Positions 25,001-36,200 of a stretch of DNA of 64,000 nt are shown here, piece by piece. A model generated the notes under the pieces. It did not search any database, was not told where the DNA came from, and saw only the letters and a program-made list of their open reading frames with translations. The stretch comes from Psococerastis gibbosa. Taxonomy: Eukaryota > Arthropoda > Insecta > Psocodea > Psocidae. Location: NCBI GenBank assembly GCA_963971405.1, contig OZ020491.1, positions 17,416,855 to 17,480,854 on the forward strand. Direction: 5' to 3'. The position numbers and the translations under genes were made by a program. Numbering within the stretch: position 1 is the first letter of the stretch; every line of letters starts with the position of its first letter.

Positions 25001-28000
25001 CAGCAATTAACAGCAGTGTTAAAGTCCGTTATTACTCACACAGAAGATATGGAGTCTCTTCTGACAATGAATAAATTTCTCCCCCTCTTGGACTTGCTGC
25101 AAAAAGATGGAGCCAAGATGGAAGTCTGTAAAAATGTTCTAGAGAAATTATCTCAAAGTAACCAAGGGATTGTCAATGACCCGGTGGTGACTAATGCTTT
25201 CATGTTTATTTCTAAAGTTCTTCATGACTCCGTTAGGTAAGTCCTGTTAAGAGACAGATTTCAAAATATTTTGTAAACAGGGAATGGTCGTGTATTTTTA
25301 AACAAATTAATTTCTCGTTCCATAGCCGCAAAGATATGAAAGTGCTCAGATGAAAAATTCTTTAAAAAAAACGCAAGCTTCAGCAGGAAATTTAAATTTT
25401 CTCACCTGCAATATTATTACTTCAGAAAAACTCGATGAAGTGCTTTTAAAAGATTTTACAGACTCTTACAACTGCCACCACGTCCACGTCTTACGGTTTT
25501 ATACATGGATTTCGCCGAAGGGACCAGATTGTGAGATATCAGATTTCATTCTAGTCAATAAAAAGTTCAAAAGCTCGTTAGTGTCCGTCAAAACGTCCCC
25601 GGGTGCAGACATAGGATCAGATCACACCCCTGTCGTAGCCGTCATTGCCATAAGACTGAAGAAAATGAAAAAAAAAGTAGGAGAACTTGCACCTGAAAAA
25701 TATTGCGGTCAGTAGTAGAAGTTGGTTCACTTAATTTTAATTTTTTACTGTAGCGCTCTAACAATAGAAGACGAGAAACGGCAAATAGGATATTTAATTT
25801 CGGCATTTATAAAAAAAGTGGAATTCGGTCGGGATCTCGAGCAACAACTGAGCTTTTATGTAGAAGCCCGGGGAGCATTCACCAATCTGGACTCCGTGGC
25901 CTGCGAGCTCGTCCATTGTGTCATACGTCTGGCGGTGGTGGCCTGGAAAGCAGTAAGAGGACATCATACTAGAAAAACAGCGGCTTTCGTGCGAGCTTGT
26001 GCTGCTTACTGGTAATTATTAATAGCATTAATTTGCTACCCCTGGTTCACCATTAAATTAAATTTAAAAGGCTACGTAGGTTTTAAAAAAAAAAAAAAGT
26101 TGTGGAGGACTATTTCAGGCACGACACTTAAGTAATTTTTTCGTTAAGTTGATAGGGGGCAAAATTCACATTTTTTTAAATTTCATAAAAAAATAAAAAA
26201 TCCATTTGCTTAGATGGTTAAGAGTATACAGCCCGTAGGAAAGTGGCAGCCCGAAATTTAATACTTTTTATTTTTTATTTAATTAACTAGGCATGTTATT
26301 AAAGATTTGGCTCATCAAAGTTGTAGAAGACTACTTCATGCATCATATAATAAGGTTTTTTTAGTTTTCGAAATTGTAGTTTTTTTATAAAATCGCTTTT
26401 ACGTGAAAAGTTATTGTTTATAAAATATCAGCATGTTTCTGAAAAAACTACAATTTCGAAAATTAAAAATATCTTATAATATGATGCATGAAGTAGTCTC
26501 CCACAACTTTGATGAGCCAAATCTTTAATAACATGCTTAGTTAATTCAATAAAAAATAAAAAGTATTAAATTTCGGGCTGCCAATTTCCTACGGGCAGTA
26601 CACTCTTAATATGGATCCCTCAATAACTTCTATTAACTAGACTATATATATATTTTTAATTTGGATAGTATTAAGTATTAAAATATAATAACTGACTAGT
26701 ATATTCAGGGGTGGCCAATGTCGACGATCTAATTTTTTTTATGGTCGAACTATTTTACTAGGCTTGTGAAAATATCGTAAGTCTAAAAGGAACAGCTTCA
26801 GTTTTTTTTAACAAGTGCATGTTTTTATTTTCAGTTTCATTACAATACCATCCATCAGCTCAGTAATACACCGGCTGGAGCTGTACCTTTTAGCGGGGCA
26901 GACGGCTCTCTTAAACGTCTGTTTGGGACAAGCAGATGCATGCTTCAAAGCCGCCTTAGCACTCATACCTGATGTAAATGCTTCATTTTTTGATGGAAAG
27001 ATCAAGAACATGGAAAACTTCCTTGTCTCATACTTGTCTAACTTTTTATCGACACTTTTAGTCGTACCGGTATGTTGATTCTACTATTTTCATAGTATGA
27101 GGACAATTTAAGGGCCCGAAAAAAAGTTTGCAAAGGGCTTACCGGACATATTTCGTTTGCTCTTTGAAACAAGGAAACGAGCATTTAAGGTACTATATCG
27201 GATTGCCTATAGGACAATAATTGTCTCCTACCACGTTTGTGCCAGTGTATTGGAACAACTTAAATCCGAATCGTAACTACGAAGAAGATAGGATCCTTAT
27301 AAAACTGAGAATTATCAGAAAGAAAAATAATGAGATTCCATTGTAATTAATTACAATCATTATTGGGACAGTGGGAAGGTAGGTATGCGACAGGTTTCCG
27401 ATTGCATAGTGTGTAGGGACTAGTAAAGTACGAGCCCTATGCCATAAAACTAATGCCCCCATACATTTTGATATGCGCATCACTAACACCGATTGGCCAC
27501 GATTATGTAACTTGATTTGTAAAAAGAAGAAAAAAACTACTACCACATACTACACATAATCAAAATGTCGATGCATATTTATTTTTATCTAAAGGTGTAA
27601 CGTAAACTGAGTTCGATATTTCTTTTCTTATAAAATTTGATTTAGTTAAAAAAGAAACGGATAGTGGGTGGGGCATTGACAAAACGTATACTTTGTTGTG
27701 TTAATTTTTTTTTTTTTTTTTAAAAAAGATTCGCATACGAACAATTCAATGAATGCATCCGAATAACCTCTTCAGTCGCCTGTGTAGGTAAAACCTGGTT
27801 GAGTTACGTCAGGTCACCGATCGCATGATGTGTAGAGACTCGCACAAGCACGAACAAGCTACCACTATGCCATTGAAGTCCTTATATTTGATGTACTGTA
27901 TATATTGATATGGGTATTTTTTACAGGACAATCCAGAGACAGGTGTAATGTATCTCACAAGAGGACTGATCAATGTGGTTCAGAGCTATCCCTGGGAACA

Positions 28001-28808
28001 GGGCTCCAACGGGAAGGTGCTTGTTTACCTCAAGGCTTTGGACATGTTGCATATTGCCGCTCAGGACACCTACCCCTACCACGTGCTCCATGTCGACTCC
28101 AACGACAGCCTCTACGGGTGGGACCCTAAATTTATTGCTGAGTTGAATAGGTGAGCATAGTAATACATTCGTACTGTAATTAGCAAACATAACAGGTGAA
28201 TGTATGTATCCCTGGCCAGCCTTTATACTTAAACTATCACTATAACTATTACCTACGTTCTCTAAGAAGTCAAATTTTCTGAAGAACGTAACACATTTCT
28301 TTAGCCTCGATACGATAGTTAGGCTGGTTTAATTACGAGTATGTTTACTTTGCAGGATGGCTGCTGTTTTATTGGATGAGATTCTCGCCCATTTAAAATA
28401 TCTGGGAAATCAAAATAACTACAAGCAGCAGGCCGCGTTAGCCTTAGATTTGTTCAACCGGGTAGTACTCACGGCCGACTTAACTCAGCCACCGCTGGCA
28501 ACGTTAGCTGTCAATCTATGGAATCTCTCACTGAAACAAGGCTGTCTGGATTATAAGTTAGCTGTAAGTAGCCTGTAGTCATACATGCAAGTTCGCCGTA
28601 AGGACCATAGAATGGTTATCATTGCGCCAGTACACAACCATGAGTAACAAAAAAACAAAGAAAATTAATTACAAAAATTACACAAACCATTTAAAATTTA
28701 TTTCAGATTCGAGCCAAGGACTACCATTTAAAACAAACTAAAGAGAAGGGAGATAAGGCCTACGTCGCTCTTATTTCCGGTCTTCAAATCCCCAAGCTGA
28801 ACTCATAA
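13032..28808 (+). CDS. VPS35L: VPS35L (VPS35 endosomal protein-sorting factor-like), Retriever subunit
   Basis: Fifteen exons join in frame: 13032-13057, 13481-13748, 14735-14873, 17548-17744, 18601-18731, 19136-19312, 19420-19737, 21553-21684, 23805-23976, 24926-25236, 25754-26011, 26835-27069, 27927-28150, 28356-28563, 28707-28808 (TAA). All have GT/AG ends and compatible phases. They give about 965 residues, the usual family length. Recognisable blocks in order are [111 protein letters not shown] and VDSNDSLYG. The protein is an alpha-solenoid that with VPS26C and VPS29 forms Retriever, recycling SNX17 cargo from endosomes. Introns 1-12 carry most of the repeats in this part. Exon 8 has a tandem copy at 20925-21059. 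Identification is secure; exon edges are by eye. Confidence 0.95.
13369..13440. repeat. 72-bp palindromic MITE in VPS35L intron 1
   Basis: AGGTAAAGGTTCAGTTTAGC and its perfect complement flank a short loop. ATATTA occurs directly on both sides, consistent with a 6-bp target duplication. The 3' end is 40 bp from the exon 2 acceptor. Confidence 0.75.
13807..14513 (+). mobile_element. Penelope-like retroelement remnant with inverted terminal repeats
   Basis: Arms of about 235 bp (13807-14046 and 14281-14513) are near-perfect inverted repeats, both containing the AACAGCTGTAAC..GGTGTAACACC region. The unique middle encodes a GIY-YIG-like piece ([12 protein letters not shown], then [12 protein letters not shown]). 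After a frameshift near 14160 a second piece of the same domain runs to about 14390, so the coding tail enters the right arm. GIY-YIG plus terminal repeats is characteristic of Penelope-like elements. The reverse transcriptase is absent, so it is a 5'-deleted copy. Confidence 0.75.
14430..14452 (+). ncRNA. Hammerhead-ribozyme-like core in the Penelope repeat
   Basis: CTGAAGA at 14430-14436 is followed by a 4-bp hairpin GGTG-TTA-CACC (14438-14448) and GAAA (14449-14452). This is the order CUGANGA, stem II, GAAA of the hammerhead core. Penelope-like elements are known to carry hammerheads in their terminal repeats. Stems I and III and the cleavage site were not resolved by eye. A mirror copy lies on the minus strand near 13871-13893. 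Confidence 0.5.
14985..15190 (+). pseudogene. Decayed LINE reverse transcriptase tail
   Basis: The region reads, with a stop, as [17 protein letters not shown] then [17 protein letters not shown]. The LFNKVP motif is typical of the C-terminal part of jockey/CR1-type reverse transcriptase ORFs. It is short and broken, inside VPS35L intron 3. Confidence 0.45.
15897..16142 (+). pseudogene. Harbinger transposase fragment
   Basis: An 81-codon open stretch. The segment with PIEEERREI and CIGYLDG resembles the N-terminal part of the HARBI1-like nuclease domain. The second Asp and the Glu of the DDE triad are not visible, so it is not expected to be active. Confidence 0.6.
16458..16755 (-). mobile_element. 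Penelope terminal-repeat fragment
   Basis: On the minus strand it contains CACTGAAGATGTCG..GACGAAACG, the hammerhead-like signature, and AGAATCCGGGTTAATAGGCC on the plus strand. It shares these with 17797-18395, 51170-51400 and 59350-59560. It lies within the Harbinger element. Confidence 0.6.
17797..18400. mobile_element. Penelope-type terminal repeats in inverted arrangement
   Basis: ATAGGCCGTGGTCGTTCTGA near 17807 reappears inverted near 18357, each next to an AATCCGG-like end. Between them are two CTGAAGA/ACTGAAGA signatures (17934, 18304), the latter followed by GACGAAACG. The stretch 18117-18303 recurs at 38908-39088. It lies in VPS35L intron 4. Confidence 0.55.
18430..18535 (-). repeat. 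Partial tRNA-derived SINE (family S1)
   Basis: Shares CTCTCTTACACTCAACTAGG and CATGCCCTCCGAAGCATGG with the copies at 48330-48515 and 57905-58095. The tRNA-like head is missing here. Confidence 0.65.
19795..19936. repeat. Diverged foldback of the GAGTTCTATA family
   Basis: Contains TCTGGTGCCACC and its inverse AGGTGGCACCAGG, and an outer ATGGGAC / CCCCATCTCTCCTATATAG pair. It resembles the two better copies at 20025-20258 and 23167-23344. Confidence 0.5.
20025..20258. repeat. Foldback MITE, GAGTTCTATA ends
   Basis: Starts GAGTTCTATAGAGGAGAGAT and ends with the complement CTCTCCTGCATAGAACTC. The inner arms are partially complementary around an AT-rich centre. It lies in VPS35L intron 7. Confidence 0.65.
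20280..20446. mobile_element. Foldback element F6
   Basis: TTA on both sides; right end GTGGAATAGCCGCC, left end decayed (GCGGTTATATCAC). Arms carry TTGTCAATA..CCG and TTTGTGCATC. The middle has the TAGATACTTAACTTATC module and GGTAGAGACTTATT. The right half of the module is deleted. Confidence 0.75.
20925..21059 (+). pseudogene. Tandem copy of VPS35L exon 8
   Basis: It is about 90% or more identical to exon 8 (21553-21684), including the CTCTTTTTAG acceptor. It is 135 nt instead of 132: paired small indels near 20943-20973 shift the frame and restore it, replacing the TLVLNTILG helix with [10 protein letters not shown]. The donor is GTTTTA rather than GTAAGA, and read-through meets TAA at once. 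The phases at both ends equal those of exon 8, so it could in principle be included or used alternatively, but decay of the donor suggests a dead copy. Confidence 0.7.
21130..21520 (+). pseudogene. Retroelement tail inserted between duplicated exons
   Basis: A poly-A-rich stretch at 21146-21162 precedes a frame reading [20 protein letters not shown], then a segment with CACCTTGCCTCCACGTGC and an ATT microsatellite ending near 21523. It appears to be the 3' part of a retroelement; its class is not clear. Confidence 0.35.
22210..22800 (+). pseudogene. LINE fragment: RT tail and RNase H start
   Basis: One frame gives [20 protein letters not shown] (the post-RT segment of jockey/I-type LINEs). 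The next gives [19 protein letters not shown], the first strand of the RNase H domain with its catalytic Asp. A deletion follows. It lies in VPS35L intron 8. Confidence 0.65.
23167..23344. repeat. Foldback MITE, GAGTTCTATT ends
   Basis: GAGTTCTATTTAGAAGA and the inverse at 23332-23344 enclose arms with GAGCGCGCCA and CCACCTGATAC and their complements, around a loop near 23255. Same family as 20025-20258. Confidence 0.7.
23990..24604. mobile_element. Foldback element F7, outer member of a nested pair
   Basis: TAA flanks both ends. Outer arms are GGCGGCTATTCCA..CAATAATCCGTCATTTG and the complement. The right half retains the TAAGTTAAGTATCTACATAAT module. A second element is inserted inside (24051-24500). 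It starts 13 bp after the VPS35L exon 9 donor. Confidence 0.85.
24051..24500. mobile_element. Foldback element F7i, inserted in F7
   Basis: Ends GGCGCTTATTCCACCAACGT and complement, flanked by ATA on both sides. The arms contain CAATAGTGATAGTAAATGTA and TATTGACGGAAATTTGAAT. The interior has the ATGGCATAG/GATCAATGATCATAGAG stretch shared with F1, F2 and F5, plus about 200 bp unique to this type and shared with F9. Confidence 0.85.
25350..25715 (+). pseudogene. Endonuclease (EEP-like) C-terminal fragment of a retroelement
   Basis: One open frame ends in [33 protein letters not shown]. The IGSDHTPV motif with its preceding YILVN-like strand is the C-terminal signature of the exonuclease-endonuclease-phosphatase fold in RTE/jockey LINEs. 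The catalytic N-terminal part is absent. It sits in VPS35L intron 10 and is not spliced in. Confidence 0.65.
26213..26612. repeat. 400-bp foldback MITE in VPS35L intron 11
   Basis: Arms of about 170 bp: TAAGAGTATACAGCCCGTAG..GGCAGCCCGAAATTTAATAC at the left, complement at the right ending in CAGTACACTCTTA. Both include GATTTGGCTCATCAAAG and GATGCATGAAGTAG or their complements. No coding capacity. Confidence 0.8.
28697..28702 (-). promoter_or_regulatory. Possible OXSM polyadenylation signal (AATAAA)
   Basis: AATAAA on the minus strand lies about 190 bp beyond the OXSM stop, at the 3' end of VPS35L intron 14. If used, the OXSM mRNA would be antisense to all of VPS35L exon 15. Confidence 0.35.
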
Positions 28809-28850
28809 CATCACTGTTTTTCAAACCACCTTCCATAGTTTCACTGCAGA

Positions 28851-28856
28851 ATTAAA
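28851..28856 (+). promoter_or_regulatory. Possible VPS35L polyadenylation signal (ATTAAA)
   Basis: ATTAAA lies 43 bp past the VPS35L stop and just before the OXSM stop on the other strand. It is the commonest variant signal, but other sites are possible. Confidence 0.35.
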
Positions 28857-28893
28857 GTCTGTGGATGATTTGAGAAGTCCCATGATGTCTAAT

Positions 28894-30135
28894 CTACTCT
28901 TTAAACTCAGCGAAACATAAACAAGTATTGGTACCACCAAAACCAAACGCGTTCTTCAAAGCTACTCTTCGACCACTGTGATTCCACTTTATACTTTTAT
29001 TAGCTATTATATTAATGTTAATTTTCTCATCTGGATGTGTAAAATTAATAGTAGCAGGAATAATGCCTGTCTTGCAAGCCATAATTGTAAACACACTTTC
29101 TAAATTCCCAGCTGCTCCTAGCAGATGTCCATGTGAGCCTTTTGTTGAAGATACCCGCATATCCGAAGAAAACACGCTTCGTATTGCAGTAGCTTCGATG
29201 GCATCTCCCACGGGCGTAGACGTGGCATGCGCGTTAACGTAGCTTATATCATCGGGAGTTAAATTTGCATCGGATATTGCGCGTGTCATTGCTAGTATGG
29301 CACCAGTTCCGTCTTCCCTTGGCGACGTTAAGTGAGAAGCGTCTCCTGAGAGGCCGTAACCTAAAATTTCCGCGTAAATATTCGCCCCCCGTTCTTTAGC
29401 ATGGTTTAGTTCCTCAAGTACCACTATAGCAGAACCCTCGCCCATCACAAAGCCGTCCCGTTTGGCATCGAACGGCCTCGAGGCAATATAAGGAGTATCG
29501 TTGAAATTTGTCGAAAGAGCGCGCAGTCTGCAAAACCCAGCAATTGCTAAAGGGCTGACACTTTTCTCGGCCCCTCCGGCTACCATCACTTTTGCCTTGC
29601 CTAGTTGTATGAATCGAAAAGCATCACCTATTGCGTGAGCTCCCGTAGCGCAAGCTGTCGATACGGAATGATTAGGCCCACGGAATCCGTACTTTATGCT
29701 TATTTGACCTGCGACCATATTGGGGAGGATTCTAGGGATGAAATAGGGGGAAACCCTATTATAGCCCCTAATTTCTAAATCATTGCTAGTCTGAGCGATA
29801 TCTACTAGGTCTACCATACCAACTCCTACAGCTACTCCCGTGCTTTGCAGCTGTTCCTCATCGGTTGGCATCCATTTAGCGTCCACTAGGGCTTCTTTCG
29901 TCGCGATAAGTCCCAACGCAGTAGCTGGTGCCATAGAGCGGAGTTGGCTCTTGCTAAAATAGTCTTCTAGGTTAATATCCACAGTTGCTGCAACTTTGCA
30001 TGGCAATGTTTGGTATGAAGGGTCTGTTAATTTTCTAATGCCACTTTTCCCCTCTAAAATTCGGAGCCATGCTTCTTTAAGAGTAAGACCGATGGGGGAT
30101 ACAGCCCCTAGACCAGTGACTACAACGCGAGACAT
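28894..30135 (-). CDS. OXSM: Mitochondrial-type 3-oxoacyl-ACP synthase (KAS)
   Basis: A single uninterrupted frame of 413 codons. It begins MSRVVVTGLGAVSPIG and shows the condensing-enzyme triad: Cys162 in STACATGAHA, His303 in NAHATSTPVGD, His337 in GSHGHLLGAAG, with Lys332 just before. FGFGGTN lies near the C-terminus. The family elongates acyl-ACP by condensation with malonyl-ACP in mitochondrial type II fatty acid synthesis, feeding lipoate. The start lies flush with the first beta strand, so no targeting peptide is encoded in this exon. A TTTCTTTGCAG acceptor-like sequence ends 8 bases before the ATG, with no stop between, so an upstream exon could supply one. It is 85 bp from the VPS35L stop (tail to tail) and 153 bp from the SBDS stop (same strand). 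Codon use and surroundings do not suggest bacterial contamination. Confidence 0.93.
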   Translation of the reverse strand: MSRVVVTGLGAVSPIGLTLKEAWLRILEGKSGIRKLTDPSYQTLPCKVAATVDINLEDYFSKSQLRSMAPATALGLIATKEALVDAKWMPTDEEQLQSTGVAVGVGMVDLVDIAQTSNDLEIRGYNRVSPYFIPRILPNMVAGQISIKYGFRGPNHSVSTACATGAHAIGDAFRFIQLGKAKVMVAGGAEKSVSPLAIAGFCRLRALSTNFNDTPYIASRPFDAKRDGFVMGEGSAIVVLEELNHAKERGANIYAEILGYGLSGDASHLTSPREDGTGAILAMTRAISDANLTPDDISYVNAHATSTPVGDAIEATAIRSVFSSDMRVSSTKGSHGHLLGAAGNLESVFTIMACKTGIIPATINFTHPDEKININIIANKSIKWNHSGRRVALKNAFGFGGTNTCLCFAEFKE

Positions 30136-30288
30136 TGTCTTAACTGCAAAGAAAATATGAGAAGGTAGTTTTGCGTATTTTATCGTATAACTAATTTTCT
30201 TTTATTCGAAATGTACCTATACCTTACTAACACTCCACAGGAAAATTGAATAAATTGCATTTGTTAAGAAACATACTTTATTAATAGA

Positions 30289-33202
<2,914 letters not shown>

Positions 33203-36200
33203 ATGGCGCTGGTGACCGTGCAGAGATCTCCAAGTGTCGGAAGTTCCCCACCAAACTCGGTACGTTTCCTTTATACTTTCTTTTTAATTGCTTGTAGAAT
33301 GAATTAATGTAAGAATATTAATGCTATGTATTATGTGAGGGCTGCTTCTTTGATTCTCTGACTGTTAATAACACATTCAGGTCAAAGGCTAGTTTGTACG
33401 TTAGGTTGAAAAGTTGGTGGCCTTGCATTATCCAGAAATGCATGCAGTTTCTTCATTGCCATTTTTGGGTATGCATTTTCGTTGGCTTCAAACTTCAAAA
33501 TACGTTCAACTTAACTGAACAGTATACTTTCAATGCCCTACCGAATAATTATCCCTTATGGATGCAGATTCAGATTTTCTGTTGCAACTTACTTTGTTGT
33601 GTGATGCTACATTCATCACAACAAAAGAGATTGCCTCAATATTATCATTAATATACATAAATGGACAGTACCTGCGGCCCGTCATTAAATATAACATAAC
33701 AAGGCCTTCTCTCCCTTTCTCAACTATCTCAAACGAGCCTCAACAAGCTACTTATTAGATATCGTAATTTATTGCGGCGCGGTGATGGTATTTACAAGCA
33801 TGGGTGTGAGGGCTGGCGAATTGTAGGAATACCCTGGAGAAATGGGTTGTTCGGACCTATACTCCCGGAACACCAGCTTTTAGGCCTGTCACTTCCTAGA
33901 GTGATAGGTAACTGGAGCCCATTCCATCAAAATTCAACTGCCTAAGCCATGAAGAAACCTTTTAGAAAGAGTACAAATAGTCCAAGAAAGAGCTCTAAAA
34001 GTGATGCATAGAAAACCCTGTAGGTTCCCAACCACGGCTCTGTACCTACTCGCCGACGTGTTAACTCCCCAACAATTGTTCTTAAAGGAAGCTTTAGTTC
34101 AAGTCTTTAAGACGCGCTGCTCCCTTTCCAATGTTACGCACCATCATAGCACCAGATATTTAAGCAGGGAGCCACTGAAGGTCCCACATCCCAATTCTAA
34201 ACTGTTCATGAGATCAGCATTATTCATTGGTGTAAAACATTTTAATGCCCTTCCATTGATGTGCCGACGTTCTGGAAGTCCATATATCATAACAAAGGAA
34301 ATATCTAATTATGTTAAAGTCGTTAAAGAGCGTGATGTTTTGACATTTGATACTTTGTAAAGTCGATTTATAACAATATACAGTTGTATACAATGCTACT
34401 ATACGTGCGAAAAACAAAATTAAACATGAGTATACCTATTTTATTGTAGCCTAGCTAGCAAACTTTTACTGATTATTTCGTTGTGTTAACTGATGTAGGC
34501 CACACTCGGGCATTTGCCCAGTGGCGTGATTTTTATAAATTGTTGTTATATTGTATATTGTCTCATTGTATCGTACTAAAATATATTCATTCCTTCAAAA
34601 AAAAAAAAAAAAAAAAAATGTGTATTGGAGTGATCTGTATGTAGAAACCTCAACGACGTTTGGGCTATTTGCGATTTTTATACATGTACGCAACGTCTAA
34701 GATGGCTGGGAAGAAACTTTGTAAGAATGTCAGTACACCGCATGTGAACCAAATGTACAAAGCAAACATGACAGGATGACAGACATTCGCGAAACCGCCG
34801 GAAGGACCACCGCGAGTTTGGAATCCGCAGATGGGGGATCTGTAGATGACTGGAGGAGTGTTGGAGAAGAAGAAAATGATAACATCGTCCATAACGCGCA
34901 AAGAAGCACAACTTGAAGACTACTTCATAAAAAGCCATAACGCGCAAAGAAGCACAACTTGGGGACTACTTCATAAAAAGCCATAAAATGCATTTTCGTC
35001 GTCAGACAAGAGCGATACTCAGCAACAGGCACTGCTTTTATCCTCTGTCATCCCCAGCGTTATGTCTCATTAGTCATTACATTACCTCTATGTATTTTGA
35101 GTGGTCTCGAACAGTGTTGAGGAAATCATAAGAGTCGATGAATGGTTATAGTTGTGATCCTTTGAAGGTTCTGGGTAACGTGAAGTTTGACTGGTGATGC
35201 TCGTGACCATGACTAGATGTGCTCATCAGGCGGGATAAACGTGCTGTCGTTGTTTCCTGTGTTTGGTGTCGATCTTCCTTCTTTCTTAGGCGCATATTCC
35301 ACTAAAAAAAAAAAAATAATAATAAGTGTACGAAAAAAACAAATACAAACAAAATTCAAAAAACAAATGCAAACAAATTTCAAAAATTTGGCGCATACGT
35401 GTCATTAGAAGAAAAGTGATCAATAGTTGAAAAAAACCATTGAAATGGCGTGTATCAATGAAAAATTCAAATTTCTGTCAATACTACATTTACTATCACT
35501 ATTGACGTTGGTGGAATAAGCGCCTTACCAGCGTGTCGTTGAGGTAATCATCGTAAAGTTAAAAATAGTATACGTCTATAACTTCCTCCACTTGTTACAG
35601 CGTGCGATAAGTGTTTAGGGTTCCAATACAGCATTTGCATCATCCGAATTCAGGTTTTCGGAAGTAAAATTTAATGATTATTAGAGTGGGTGTAATGTTC
35701 CACTTATTGAAAGGGCTAGGCTAAACATATCCCTTGGTAATGTGATGGGAAACTCAATCAAATTGTCCATACTTTCATGTTCACATTAGCTCGGTAGCTT
35801 TCAATTACAACACAAAAAATTGGGATGTATAGGTTATTTACAGTACACTGCACATAGTAAACAGTGTCGTGCGACTATGAAATACACATACTGTATGTTG
35901 TAGCCAAGTTCCCAAATTTACAACTAACCATAGTTGCTTAGTCCTTAGCAATGGTATATTCCCGGTCATGCCATACCCTACCGTCTACAGTATGCACTAA
36001 TTATACGAACTACCTTGGGACAATTTTCAGGAAGAAGGGGAGAATTTTGCAAGGTTAGCGCTTGCCTCTTAGTGACCCTTTGTCAAGAAGCAAGTGCAAA
36101 ATGACATAACGGTCCGAGTTGTGCATTTGCCTTGCCATAGTTAGCTTGTGGATCTTCTCATTGCAAAAATCTATCAAGAAGTAGATTCCGACCGAGCGAG

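Noticed and set aside
25350..25715. An extra VPS35L exon encoding a nuclease-like domain
   Set aside because: Exon 10 joins exon 11 directly in phase, and the domain is a known LINE endonuclease tail.
28894..30135. Bacterial contamination or recent transfer for the intronless KAS gene
   Set aside because: It sits between intron-containing animal genes, has eukaryotic-type surroundings and matches mitochondrial OXSM; single-exon structure alone is weak evidence.
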